Both the position numbers and the translations under genes were made by a program. The notes under the pieces are model-generated. The model saw only the letters and a program-made list of their open reading frames with translations, was not told where the DNA came from and made no database searches. From the NCBI GenBank assembly GCA_963836355.1, contig CAWIJO010000028.1, positions 62,001 to 126,000 on the forward strand: 64,000 nt of DNA, written 5' to 3'. Source of the DNA: Palsa-506 sp963836355. Lineage in GTDB: Bacteria; Actinomycetota; Actinomycetes; Streptosporangiales; Streptosporangiaceae. Below, in pieces: positions 17,162-26,581 of the stretch. Numbering within the stretch: the stretch's first letter is position 1; each line of letters starts with the position of its first letter.

Positions 17162-18613
17162 TTGCTGGTGACCGCCTTCGGCGCATTTTTGCGCTTCAAT
17201 CGGCTGAGCGTGCCGCATGCGGTGGTCTTTGACGAGACGTACTACGTCGGCGACGCCTATGGCATCTTGCGGCACGGCGTCGAGATCAACCATGTCAAGA
17301 AGGCTGACGTCCTGCTCGCCAGCGGCAAGTCCACGCACATTCTCGGCTCCGGCGGCGAGTTCGTCGTGCATCCGCCGCTCGGCAAGGTGCTCATCGCCGG
17401 CGGCGAGTGGCTGTTCGGCCTGACCCCGTTCGGCTGGCGGTTCTCGGTCGCGGTGCTCGGCTCGCTGGCCATCTTGATGACGGCGCGGATCGCGCGCCGG
17501 ATGACCAGGTCCACGCTGCTCGGCTGCGTGGCCGGGCTGCTGCTCGCGCTGGACGGGCTCGAGTTCGTGATGAGCCGGACAGCCCTGCTCGACATCGTCG
17601 TGATGTTCTGGGTACTCGCCGCGTTCGGCTGCCTGGTAATCGACCGGGACCGCGGCCGAGCCCGGATCGCGGCCGCGGCAGCCGCCGGGCAGGCGGACGA
17701 CGGCGGGCCGCGGCTCGGCATCCGCTGGTGGCGCGCAGCGGCCGGGCTGTGCCTTGGCCTTGCCTGCGCGGCCAAGTGGAACGGTCTCTGGTACATCCCG
17801 GTGTTCGGCTGCCTCGCCATCGGATGGGATGTCGGCGCCCGCCGGGCGGCCGGCTATGCCCGGCCGTGGCGTGGCGCGCTGCTGCGCGACGCGAGCTGGT
17901 TGCCGGTCAGCTTCGGGCTCGTGCCGGCCGCGGCCTATATCGCCTCCTGGAGCGGCTGGCTTGCCTCTAGCGCCGGCTACGACCGGAACTGGGCCGCGCA
18001 GCATGGCAACCACACGCCGGTGCTGTCGACCCTTGACTCGCTGTACCAGTACAACAAGGCGATGTGGAACTTCGGCGTTACCCTGACGACGCACCACCCG
18101 TACCAGTCCTGGCCGTGGACCTGGCTGGTGATGAGCAGGCCGATCTCGTTCTACTACGTCCGGTCGTCAAACAGCTGCGGTGCGAGGAGCTGCTCGCAGG
18201 AAGTTCTCGCGATCGGCACGCCGGCGATCTGGTGGGCGTCCATCCTCACGCTCGCCGCCTGCCTGATCTGGTGGCTGGCCCGCCGGGACTGGCGGGCCGG
18301 GGCCGTGCTGGCCGGCGTGGCCGGCGGCTGGCTGCCGTGGTTCTGGTTCGCCTGGCATGACCACCGCACGATGTTCTTCTTTTACGCGGTGGTGTTCGAC
18401 CCGTTCCTGGTGATTTCGATCACGCTCTGCCTGGGGCTGCTCATCGGCTATGCCCAGTCGAGTCCGGCACGCCGGGCGGCGGGCGCAACCGTCACCGGCG
18501 TCTACCTGATCGCCGTGCTGGCGGATTTCTACTACTTGTATCCGGCGCTGGCGGCCAGGGTTATTCCCTATGCTTCCTGGCTGTCCAGGATGTGGTACCA
18601 CGGCTGGATCTGA
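17162..18613 (+). CDS. Protein O-mannosyltransferase (Pmt, GT39)
   Basis: Multi-pass membrane enzyme that transfers mannose from polyprenyl phosphate to secreted proteins. The catalytic loop FDETYY and HPPLGK, about ten hydrophobic segments, and the C-terminal motif YASWLSRMWYHGWI are typical. As written only a TTG start at 17162 is available, which cuts the first membrane segment. The residues just upstream in the same frame (IPGSALWGWLGP, from 17126) belong to the family N-terminus. A one-base loss near 17125 joins them to an ATG at 17046, giving about 522 residues, the expected length. It is probably a sequence error. Confidence 0.9.
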   Translation: MLVTAFGAFLRFNRLSVPHAVVFDETYYVGDAYGILRHGVEINHVKKADVLLASGKSTHILGSGGEFVVHPPLGKVLIAGGEWLFGLTPFGWRFSVAVLGSLAILMTARIARRMTRSTLLGCVAGLLLALDGLEFVMSRTALLDIVVMFWVLAAFGCLVIDRDRGRARIAAAAAAGQADDGGPRLGIRWWRAAAGLCLGLACAAKWNGLWYIPVFGCLAIGWDVGARRAAGYARPWRGALLRDASWLPVSFGLVPAAAYIASWSGWLASSAGYDRNWAAQHGNHTPVLSTLDSLYQYNKAMWNFGVTLTTHHPYQSWPWTWLVMSRPISFYYVRSSNSCGARSCSQEVLAIGTPAIWWASILTLAACLIWWLARRDWRAGAVLAGVAGGWLPWFWFAWHDHRTMFFFYAVVFDPFLVISITLCLGLLIGYAQSSPARRAAGATVTGVYLIAVLADFYYLYPALAARVIPYASWLSRMWYHGWI

Positions 18614-18838
18614 GCCGGGTGATCGTGTTTGACCGGCCGGGCGGGGGTAAGAAGCCGCCAGCACCCGGCGGCGGAACCAGGGCCAGGCGACGCCAAGCCC
18701 GGGGCTGCGATGACACCGGAGGCAGCGGGAAACTAGCCTGTTACCAAGAGCGATGGCGTCCCGTAACCGCAATGTTGCGTCCGGACAGCGCTCCGCTACG
18801 TCTATATGAGTGACAGCTTAACGAAGAGCGGAGCGACG

Positions 18839-19450
18839 ATGAGCCCGAGCGATCAGGCCCCGGATCAGGATACGCGTTTCGAGCAGGACGTTGTGCCCTT
18901 CCTGGGCCAGCTCTACCCGGCGGCACTCCGGATGACCAGGAACCCGTCCGATGCCGAGGATCTCGTCCAGGAGACCTCCGCCAAGGCATACGCGGCGTTC
19001 CACCAGTTCATGCCGGGCACGAACCTGCGCGCCTGGCTGCACCGGATCCTGGCGAATACCTTTATCAACAGCTACCGGAAAAAGCGCCGCGAGCCGCTGC
19101 AGGCGCTCGGCACCGACTTCCACGAGGACTGGCAGATCGGCACCGACCCGCTGGCCGCCCCGGCCCGCTCGGCCGAGTCCGAGGCACTGGACCGGCTTGC
19201 CGATTCGGAGATCCTGGGCGCCCTGCGGGATCTGCCCGAGGAGTTCAAGGTGGCCGTCTATCTTGCCGACATCGAGGGCTACCCGTACCGGGAGATCGCG
19301 GAGATCATGGGGACGCCGATCGGCACCGTGATGTCCCGGCTGCACCGCGGCCGCGGCAAGCTCCGGCATAAGCTGGCCGCCTACGCGCCCAAGCGCGGGC
19401 TGGCCGCGCTGACCGGCTTCTCGCCGCCCGCACCCCGCGGCGCTAGCTAG
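18839..19450 (+). CDS. ECF sigma factor, SigR/SigH type
   Basis: Alternative RNA polymerase sigma factor. In region 2, FLGQLYPAALRMTRNPSDAEDLVQET and NLRAWLHRILANTF match the thiol-stress SigR/SigH group; region 4 has YPYREIAEIMGTPIGTVMSR. ATG at 18839 follows GGAG at good spacing (203 residues); an upstream ATG at 18806 has none. In Streptomyces and Mycobacterium the cognate zinc anti-sigma gene (rsrA/rshA) follows directly; here the next gene is convergent, so that partner is absent. No clear GGAAT-N18-GTT autoregulatory promoter is seen. Confidence 0.9.
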   Translation: MSPSDQAPDQDTRFEQDVVPFLGQLYPAALRMTRNPSDAEDLVQETSAKAYAAFHQFMPGTNLRAWLHRILANTFINSYRKKRREPLQALGTDFHEDWQIGTDPLAAPARSAESEALDRLADSEILGALRDLPEEFKVAVYLADIEGYPYREIAEIMGTPIGTVMSRLHRGRGKLRHKLAAYAPKRGLAALTGFSPPAPRGAS

Positions 19451-19479
19451 CCTCGGTACGGCGCTAGCTAGCCCGGTAC
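19439..19479. repeat. 21-bp tandem duplication carrying both convergent stop codons
   Basis: The palindrome GCTAGCTAGC occurs at 19442-19451 and 19463-19472, each followed by a GGTAC-containing flank. The sigma factor stop TAG lies in the first copy and the mannosyltransferase stop TAG, on the other strand, in the second, so both proteins end Ala-Ser-stop. Confidence 0.8.
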
Positions 19480-21128
19480 AGGGTGAGCACCATTGACCGG
19501 GCAACCCATCGCCGGACCAGGTGCATGCTCGCGAGCTGGGCCAGTTCCGCCCGGCCAGTTGCCTCCCGCGGCGCGGCAGACTGCTGCCGCGCCCACTGGA
19601 TCAGCCAGACCCGGCGCACGCCGGCGAACCGGCTGCGCAGCGCCGACGGCTGCACCTGGGTGCCGACCAGGCTTGCTGAGGCGGCCGGGGATCTTGCCAG
19701 CGCCAGGTCGCGAAGCTGCCTGAACGGTGCGGGGTAGGCGAAGCTCACGACCCGTGCTTTGGCCGGGACATAGCAGACCGCGTCACCCGGCCGCTCGTGC
19801 GCGGCGACGACCGCGGCTGCGGCCCGCAGGTCGTCCGGCCGCGCGGCAGCGGGGCCGGACAGGTGCTGGGGACCGGCCAGCAGGACCGCCAGGATCACCA
19901 GCAGCACGGCGGCCGGCGCCCAGCCGAGTGCCGGGCGCCGCCTGACCGCCGGGACCATTGCGGCTAGCCGGCTGAGCCCGGCCAGCCCGGCCGCGCAGAG
20001 CAGGGCGAGCGCGGGGATGCAGAGGATTACGTACCGCTCCACATAGGCCGGGTGAATCTGGGATACCGATATCAGGATGAGCGGCGGGAACACCAGCCAC
20101 GGCAGCGCGATCACGGCGAGCGCGGGCTGGCCGGGGTGGCGAGAACGCCATCCGGCGACGGCGCCGCCTAGCGCGGTGATGACCACCAGCGGGATGAGCT
20201 GCCTGGAGCCGGCGAAATCCGTCACCATCCGGACGACGGCATGGGCCGCTGGCCGTTTGACCCAGCCGAGCGTGCGGCCTTGCTGGTAACCGAGGCAGAT
20301 CATCGGCGCGAGCACGACGACGGCCGCCGCGACCGCGGCCAGCCACCGGGACGTCCGCGGCTCGGCAGCGGGCGGGCGGGCGGCTGTGCTGGAGGTCCCT
20401 GCCGCCATCGGCGGCCCGGCCGGGGCTGATCGGCTGGCCCGGCTGCCGCGGCCGGCCTGCGCTCGGGCCAGCGCCAGCGTCACGCCATGCGCGACCACGA
20501 GCAGCAGCGCGAACAGGTTGAACAGGCCGGCCAGCGCGATCGCCGCGCCGTATCCCGCCCACCAGCGCCAGCGGCCGTCGGCACTGGCCCGGCTGAGCAG
20601 GTACGTCGAGATGACCGCGAACAGCACAACCAGGCCGTATGGCCGCGCGTCCTGCGAGTAATAGGTCGTCATCGGCGCCGCCGCGAAGAGCAGCCCGGCC
20701 AGCAGCCCGGTAACCGGCGGAGCCAGCCGTCCCGAGATCGTGGCAAGCCGGCGGCCGAGCGCGGCGGTAAATCCCGCGGCGATGCTCATGGCGAGCAGCG
20801 ACGGCAGCCGGATAGCCGCCGCGGATATCCCGAGCAGGCCGACGACGACGTGCATCAGCAGGTAATAGGGGCCATGCACCGCGTCGGTATGGACGGGCAG
20901 GACGAGGATCTGGCCGACCGAGCGCTGCGCCGCGCTGATCGTGTAAGCCTCGTCTCGCCACAGCGAAGGACCGCCGATGCGATAGCCGCCAAGCGCCAGC
21001 GCTGCCGCCGCGGGCACCGCGATGACCAGCCAGTCCGGCCGCCGATGCGGTGGGCGCCGATCGGCGGCGCTATCCGGCTGCCGCTGTGTCGCGCCGGGGG
21101 AACGGAGGTTTCCCGGCATGGCCGCCAT
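19464..21128 (-). CDS. GT-C family mannosyltransferase, membrane-bound
   Basis: The 554-residue multi-pass protein has the GT-C first-loop signature GGPSLWRDEAYT, then HGPYYLLMH, about ten hydrophobic segments and a C-terminal soluble region, resembling the RgtA/ArnT-like group that uses polyprenyl-phosphate sugars. It probably adds mannose or another sugar to an envelope glycan. It lies beside a TagF-type polymerase gene (21199-24888) on the same strand with a short gap, and near Pmt. Donor and acceptor cannot be read from sequence. The ATG start leaves about 33 cytoplasmic residues. Confidence 0.85.
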   Translation of the reverse strand: MAAMPGNLRSPGATQRQPDSAADRRPPHRRPDWLVIAVPAAAALALGGYRIGGPSLWRDEAYTISAAQRSVGQILVLPVHTDAVHGPYYLLMHVVVGLLGISAAAIRLPSLLAMSIAAGFTAALGRRLATISGRLAPPVTGLLAGLLFAAAPMTTYYSQDARPYGLVVLFAVISTYLLSRASADGRWRWWAGYGAAIALAGLFNLFALLLVVAHGVTLALARAQAGRGSRASRSAPAGPPMAAGTSSTAARPPAAEPRTSRWLAAVAAAVVVLAPMICLGYQQGRTLGWVKRPAAHAVVRMVTDFAGSRQLIPLVVITALGGAVAGWRSRHPGQPALAVIALPWLVFPPLILISVSQIHPAYVERYVILCIPALALLCAAGLAGLSRLAAMVPAVRRRPALGWAPAAVLLVILAVLLAGPQHLSGPAAARPDDLRAAAAVVAAHERPGDAVCYVPAKARVVSFAYPAPFRQLRDLALARSPAASASLVGTQVQPSALRSRFAGVRRVWLIQWARQQSAAPREATGRAELAQLASMHLVRRWVARSMVLTLYRAS

Positions 21129-21198
21129 GCTATTGCGGTGAGCATGAACTAGGCGTTAAGGCCGTGCCGCCGTTTCAGCTCGCGGTGATCCCGCCGGG

Positions 21199-24100
21199 TC
21201 AGCTCTTGAAGATCCGGTCACAGGCCCGGGCACCGGCCTTGCCATCATCGAGCGGGCAGAACTTCTCGGTGAACTTCTGATAAGCGCCGCGATACTGCGC
21301 AGCGGCCGAGTCGATGTTCCCGATCGCGGCGAGTACCTCGTCCGATGTCGCGAGCAGCGGGCCCGGCGCTTCCGCCGCGAAGTCGAAGTAGAACCCGCGC
21401 AGGTCGTCGCGGTACTGCTCCAGGTCATAGGTAAAGAACAGCATCGGCCGCCCGGTTGCCGCGAAATCGAACATCACCGAGGAGTAGTCGGTTACCAGCA
21501 CGTCGCTGACCAGGAAGAGCTCGGAGATGTCGGGATAGCCGGTGACGTTGACGGCGAAGCCGGGCCTGCTGCCCGCCGGGACGTCGTCGGCCATGTGATG
21601 ATGCCCGCGGAACAGCACCACATGATCGTCGCCCAGTTCCTGCCAGGCACGCTCCAGGTCGAGCCGGAAGTCGAACCGGTAGCGGCCGGACGCGTAGTAC
21701 TGGTTGTCTCGCCAGGTCGGCGCGTACAGCACGACCCGCTTGCCGGCCGGCAGGCCGAGCCGCTGCCGCACCGTGGCCGCCACCCCAGCGGCATCACCGC
21801 TGAGGAGTATGTCGTTGCGCGGGTACCCGGAATCGGTAATCTCGCCGTCGTACCTGAACGCGCGGCGCATGACCTGGGTGCTGAAGGGGTTGGGCGACAG
21901 CAGCAGATCCCACTTGGCGACGTCATTCGCGAGCTGGTCGAAGTAGCGGCTGCCGCTGATGAACTGCGGCCGCTCGACGTCGAAGCCGATCTTCTTCAGC
22001 GGCGTGCCATGCCAGGTCTGCACGTAAACCTGGCCGTCCCGCTTGCTGAATACCGCATCCATATCGTCATTGGCGATGACGTACCGCGAGCGGGCAAGCG
22101 CCTCGTAGTATTCCTCGGTTCCGCGCAGCACCACGCGGGCGTTGTCCGGGGTGGCCACCGACCAGTCGTTGACTGCCCAGATGTGCTCCCGATCGTCGCC
22201 GCGCCGCCGCAGTTCGGCGGCGATGCCGAGCGGGTTGTCACCGCACTGCTTGCCCTTCCAGCTGACGAACAGGACCGCATCCCGCAGCGGCCACCGCTGC
22301 TGCAGCGGGTAATAGGCGCTGCGGAGCAGCTTCCGCTGGAAGCGGCCCTTCTCAGACAGCTTCACCATCGGCTTGGCCACGAGCATCGGCGCGTCGTATC
22401 CGGCCGTGGTGAACCGGTAGCTCTTCGGCCCTATGCCGACCTTGTCGCCGGTAACCTGCGTCAGCCTGGCGTGGTCATAGACCAGGCCGACGAGTCCGGC
22501 GTCGGCGGCGCCCACCCGCCGCACGAAGACGTCCCACCTGCCGTCCCGCAACGGCAGCAGGCGGCCGAAGGACGGCATCGCGCCGGCGTCGATGCCGATC
22601 GAGAACCGCTCGCCGTCCCGCGACAGGGCGACCACGTGCCGGTCGGCGGAGCCACGGCGGCGCAGCACCGCCTCATACCTGCCGCCCGCTGGCGCCGGGT
22701 AACTGCCCCGTAGCGTCAGCCGGCCCTCGGCGCTCCATGCGTTCTCGTCGATCACTGGACGCAGGTCGCCCTGCACGATTGCCACGTTGCCGGTCAGCGT
22801 CCGCTCGACGGCTAGCTCCCGCTCGCCGCTAGGGTACCTGAACTCGGCCAGCCCGGCCGGAAAGGCCACCGCCAGCCGCCGCTGACCGGCCGGCTGAACG
22901 TAGAGGTCCCACTGGACGTGATCACCGGCCGTGGCCGCCTCGGCCGAAGCGGCACTGGTCTCGCCGGGATCCAGCGCGCCCGCCTCGCCCGGATCCAGCG
23001 CCGCCTGGCCGGGGCCGGGTGCTGCCGCCGGGGACGAACTCGCCGCGTCCGCGCTGGCGGGATCCAGCGCTGCCGCTTCTTCGGCGGCAGCCATGGCGGC
23101 ATCGTCGGCCAAGGCGGTCAGCCCGGCGATGGTGACAACGGCCCGCAGCCGGGCGGCGCCGCCGCCGGGTCGCTCGATGGAGGCGGGAAATCGCCTGGTG
23201 GCCGCGCCCTTGGACCAGGCCAGCACGAACTCGGCAGCCGAGCCGAGCCCGGCCGGATCCAGGTCCACGTCGATGGCGAGCTGCCCGTCGGCCTGCGCGC
23301 AGCCGCGCAGCACCGCGGGCGTCCTGACCACGCCGATATGCAGCTGGCGGCCGACCCAATGTGCTCCGAACCGCATGCCCGGTGCCACCTCCAGGTACTC
23401 GGGGCGCTCCGCGGGGCCGATGGCCGGCGTGTGCACCCGGGCGGGCCGCCACACGCCCCGCCCGCGGACCAGGATGTACGCGTCCCAGTCGCCGGTCAGC
23501 CACCGGCTGCCCGCCCGGAACCAGCGCGAGCTGATCTCGCACTCGAACCCGGCCCAGTCATAGGAGTATCGCTCCTGATTCGACCACGCGGTGGCGTCCG
23601 GATGCTCGAACGACCTGGCCGGCCGCACGATCGGCGGCCGACGGCGGCTGCGCGGGACCAAGACCACGATCTTCGACGTGTGCCTGCGCTTGGTGATGTC
23701 GATCGACGGCACGTAGGCGCAGCCGGTGACCACCAGCCGGCTTCCGTGCCAGCCGACGCGCTCCACCCGGACAACCGGGTCCAGCTCGCGCCAGTACGGC
23801 CGGTAGACCCGGATTGGGGCGTTGACCACGCGATCGCCGAGGAATGGCAGATCGGCGCGGAGCCTGCCGTGCTTCCTGAGCACCGGGATAGTCCTGACCG
23901 GCTGCTCGAGCTGCCACCGGTTGAACTCGATGAGCTGACCCAGCGCCCGCTGCCTGACCAGGTAGAACGCCAGCTTGTGGGTCGACGGGAGCTTGGCGAG
24001 CACGCGCTTGTCGACCTGATCCAGGTACTGGCCTGCCAGCTCGACGAACTCGGCCCGGTAGCTGTCGCTGGTCCGGTAAAGATCGCAGACGTAAAGCCAC

Positions 24101-24888
24101 AGGTCGTTGGCGAGCGCCTTGCGCTGATGCTGGCGGCGCAGCTTCACCGGGGCGTTCTCCGCCAGGAAGCGGTCGATGGCGAGCAGCGCCGCGATCCGGT
24201 CCCGGAAGTTGCTGATGTCAGTGCGGGACTGGGTAATGGACAGCGCGCCCTTATCCCGCTCGCGCCAGTAGTAAATCGGGTCCGGGATCACGTCCACGGC
24301 CTTGGCCAGGACATGCGCCCTGGTCATGATCTGGAGGTCCTCCCAGAGCATGCCTTCGGGGTAGGTCAGGCCTGCCCGGTCCCAGAACGCCTTGCGGAAC
24401 AGCTTGTTCCATACCGAAACGTCGTAGAAGAGCTGCGGCGCCTTGCTGATATGCGTGCCGATGCGGCGGCCCTTGATTGCCTTCGCGTGCAAGCCCGACT
24501 GATGGGTGCCGGCCGGGCCGACCCGCAGCACGTTGCCGGAAACGAAATCTGAGCCAGACTTCACCAGGACGTCGTGCAGCTTCTCGTAGGCGTGGTTCGG
24601 CAGCATGTCATCCGCGTCGACGAACGCGAGGAACTCGCCGCGGGCCTGCTCGAGGCCCCGGTTGCGGGCGTACCCCGGGCCCCCGTTCTGCACCCGGATC
24701 AGCCGGAACCTCGGATCGGCGGCCGCCATGCCCCGGGCGATCCCGGCGCCGTCGTCAGTGGATCCGTCATCGACCATGATCACTTCCAGGTCGGCGAACG
24801 TCTGCGCGGCGATGGACCGTAGGCAGTCACCAAGCAGATCCTGGTTGTTGTAGAACGGCACAACAACGCTGATCTGCGGCACTGTCAT
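21199..24888 (-). CDS. Bifunctional GT2 glycosyltransferase / TagB-TagF-type glycerophosphotransferase
   Basis: The 1229-residue cytoplasmic protein has an N-terminal GT2 domain (ISVVVPFYNNQDLLGDCL at 6-23, MVDDGSTDDGAG, FVDADDM) and a C-terminal CDP-glycerol:glycerophosphate transferase domain (TWHGTPLKKIGFD, SGYPRNDILL, LYAPTWRDNQYY, RGHHHM, VTDYSSVMFDFA). It probably builds a teichoic-acid-like polyol phosphate chain with sugar branches. Between them lie beta-rich segments and a low-complexity Ala/Asp/Pro insert around residues 595-655. ATG is preceded by AAGGAG at eight bases. Confidence 0.9.
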   Translation of the reverse strand: MTVPQISVVVPFYNNQDLLGDCLRSIAAQTFADLEVIMVDDGSTDDGAGIARGMAAADPRFRLIRVQNGGPGYARNRGLEQARGEFLAFVDADDMLPNHAYEKLHDVLVKSGSDFVSGNVLRVGPAGTHQSGLHAKAIKGRRIGTHISKAPQLFYDVSVWNKLFRKAFWDRAGLTYPEGMLWEDLQIMTRAHVLAKAVDVIPDPIYYWRERDKGALSITQSRTDISNFRDRIAALLAIDRFLAENAPVKLRRQHQRKALANDLWLYVCDLYRTSDSYRAEFVELAGQYLDQVDKRVLAKLPSTHKLAFYLVRQRALGQLIEFNRWQLEQPVRTIPVLRKHGRLRADLPFLGDRVVNAPIRVYRPYWRELDPVVRVERVGWHGSRLVVTGCAYVPSIDITKRRHTSKIVVLVPRSRRRPPIVRPARSFEHPDATAWSNQERYSYDWAGFECEISSRWFRAGSRWLTGDWDAYILVRGRGVWRPARVHTPAIGPAERPEYLEVAPGMRFGAHWVGRQLHIGVVRTPAVLRGCAQADGQLAIDVDLDPAGLGSAAEFVLAWSKGAATRRFPASIERPGGGAARLRAVVTIAGLTALADDAAMAAAEEAAALDPASADAASSSPAAAPGPGQAALDPGEAGALDPGETSAASAEAATAGDHVQWDLYVQPAGQRRLAVAFPAGLAEFRYPSGERELAVERTLTGNVAIVQGDLRPVIDENAWSAEGRLTLRGSYPAPAGGRYEAVLRRRGSADRHVVALSRDGERFSIGIDAGAMPSFGRLLPLRDGRWDVFVRRVGAADAGLVGLVYDHARLTQVTGDKVGIGPKSYRFTTAGYDAPMLVAKPMVKLSEKGRFQRKLLRSAYYPLQQRWPLRDAVLFVSWKGKQCGDNPLGIAAELRRRGDDREHIWAVNDWSVATPDNARVVLRGTEEYYEALARSRYVIANDDMDAVFSKRDGQVYVQTWHGTPLKKIGFDVERPQFISGSRYFDQLANDVAKWDLLLSPNPFSTQVMRRAFRYDGEITDSGYPRNDILLSGDAAGVAATVRQRLGLPAGKRVVLYAPTWRDNQYYASGRYRFDFRLDLERAWQELGDDHVVLFRGHHHMADDVPAGSRPGFAVNVTGYPDISELFLVSDVLVTDYSSVMFDFAATGRPMLFFTYDLEQYRDDLRGFYFDFAAEAPGPLLATSDEVLAAIGNIDSAAAQYRGAYQKFTEKFCPLDDGKAGARACDRIFKS

Positions 24889-25052
24889 CTTTTCAACTCC
24901 TTATTTCCCCAGGTGGCAGGCCAGCCAGGCACCCCCAAAAGCTTAGGAGATCCGGCACAGTGCGGATCACCCTACACAGCTGTGCCCGGGCACGGGCGCA
25001 GAGCCATTTCTCGGCGCCGGCATGGTTGCGCCTGGCCGCCGCCCGCCGTCGC

Positions 25053-25579
25053 CTACTCGCCGCGCCACGCAGGCGCCCGCTTCTCGGCGAAGGCGACCGC
25101 TCCCTGCATCGCGTCGGCGGAGCTAAATACCGGGCCGATGATCTCGCCCTGCCGGGCGAACGCGTCCGCGCTGCCGGCGTCCGCGGATTCCACCATGACC
25201 CGCTTGCTGGCGGCCAGTGCCAGCGGGGCGCCGCGGGCAACGCGAGCGGCCAGGTCGCCCGCCCCCGCCAGCGCATAGCCTTCGACCGCGGCGATGACCG
25301 GCTGGCGGGCGGCCGCTCGGTGATCCCGGCGAAGCCACGGCCGGCCACGGTGGGAACTTCGCCGGCCAGGAAGCCCTTCAGCTCCATGCCGGCCCAGAAA
25401 TTTCCGCCCGCGCCAGTGAGGACCAGCACGCGGACGTCACCGCGCGCGGCCAGTTCGTCGGTAGCGCGGGCGATGCCGCGCGCCACCTCGCCGTTGACGG
25501 CGTTGCGCGCCTCCGGCCGGTTGATCATGACGACGGCGATGCCGTCAGCCACCATGACAAGGACCGCTTCCGCCATCAT
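25053..25579 (-). pseudogene. Enoyl-CoA hydratase/isomerase, frameshifted and internally deleted
   Basis: The N-terminus is a normal crotonase: INRPEARNAVNGEVARG and LVLTGAGGNFWAGMELKGF. After GFAGITERPPA the frame is lost near 25311; the next frame reads QPVIAAVEGYALAG, the expected continuation, so one base is missing. ALAG then jumps straight to DLAARVARGAPLALAASKRV, normally about 80 residues later, so the second oxyanion-hole region and the catalytic Glu segment are gone. The end, MQGAVAFAEKRAPAWRGE, is normal. Two independent lesions make this a real pseudogene or a mis-assembly. Confidence 0.85.
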
Positions 25580-25609
25580 TACCTCACTGCCGGCCCGACC
25601 TGGCGCCGC

Positions 25610-26384
25610 TCACTTGGGCTGGAACCTGATGCCGCCATCGAAGCGGACGACCTCGGCATTCATGTAGTCATTCTCGATCAGCGACCGGACCAGGCCGGCA
25701 AACTCGGCGGCGGTGCCCATCCGCTTGGGAAAGACGACCGGCGCGGCGAGCTCCGCTTTGAACTCATCACTGGCCGGCCCGGATCCGTAGATGGGGGTGT
25801 CGATGATGCCCGGGCAGATGGTGTTGACCCGCACGCCGATGGCCGCCAGAATCCCTCGCGGCGGGAACGGTCATGCCGATGATGCCGCCCTTGGACGCCG
25901 AGTAGGCAACCTGGCCGGTCTGCCCCTCCAGGCCCGCGATCGACGCGGTGTTGATGATCACGCCGCGCAGCCCGTCATCGTCGGCCGGGCCGGTGCCGGC
26001 GATCGCGGCCGCCGCGATCCGCATCAGGTTGAAGGTGCCGATCAGGTTGACGTCGATCACCTTGCGATAGGCGGCCAGGTCGTGCGGCGTCCCGTCGCGG
26101 CCCACGGTCCGGGCCGCCCAGCCGATCCCGGCGCAGCTCACTGCGATCCGCAGCGGGGGACCCAGCGCGGCGGCCGCATCGACTGCAGCCTGCACCGAGC
26201 CCTCGTCCGAGACGTCCGTGCGCACGAAGCGCCCGCCGGCCGCCGCGGCGACCGCCGTGCCCAGCTCCTCGTTGAGATCAGCGACCAGCACCACCGCGCC
26301 CGCGGCGGCAAGCCCGCGCGCGGTCGCCTCGCCCAGCCCGCTGGCGCCGCCGGACACGATCGCCGCGGTTCCGCTCAGTTCCAT
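25610..26384 (-). pseudogene. Short-chain dehydrogenase/reductase, single frameshift
   Basis: NAD-dependent 3-hydroxyacyl-CoA dehydrogenase-like SDR. Seen: SGGASGLGEATARGL (cofactor), SCAGIG, catalytic Ser in TASIAGLEG and YSASKGG. The frame breaks at GAATC (plus strand 25849-25853): deleting one base gives ARDLAAIGVRVNTICPGI, the family sequence, and runs to a normal C-terminus (RFDGGIRFQPK) for 257 residues. Nothing else is missing, so this is probably an intact gene with a one-base error. With the neighbouring hydratase it suggests acyl-CoA oxidation. Confidence 0.88.
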
Positions 26385-26396
26385 GCGCGGAGCTTA

Positions 26397-26430
26397 CTGG
26401 GCGGCTGCTCAGCCTGGGCGGCTGCTCAGC
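26397..26430. repeat. 17-bp exact tandem duplication upstream of the efflux gene
   Basis: CTGGGCGGCTGCTCAGC occurs at 26397-26413 and 26414-26430 in the divergent promoter region between the SDR gene and the MFS gene. A small inverted repeat CCGAAC-GAG-GTTCGG follows. No adjacent regulator gene. Confidence 0.75.
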
Positions 26431-26581
26431 GGACCGAACGAGGTTCGGGCAGGCGTTCTGTCAGTGCTCGGGCCTAGGCTCGGGAATGCGCCCGCCGGGG
26501 CTGCTGCTGACCCTGGCATCCGCCCGACGGCGGGATGCGAGCCTTCGCGGCCGGGCCAGCCCGGCCGGTTAAGGAGGAAAC

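Noticed and set aside
22920..23080. Repeated GGATCCAGCG within the large glycosyltransferase gene
   Set aside because: It is in-frame low-complexity coding sequence (ALDPG-type units), not a mobile or regulatory repeat.
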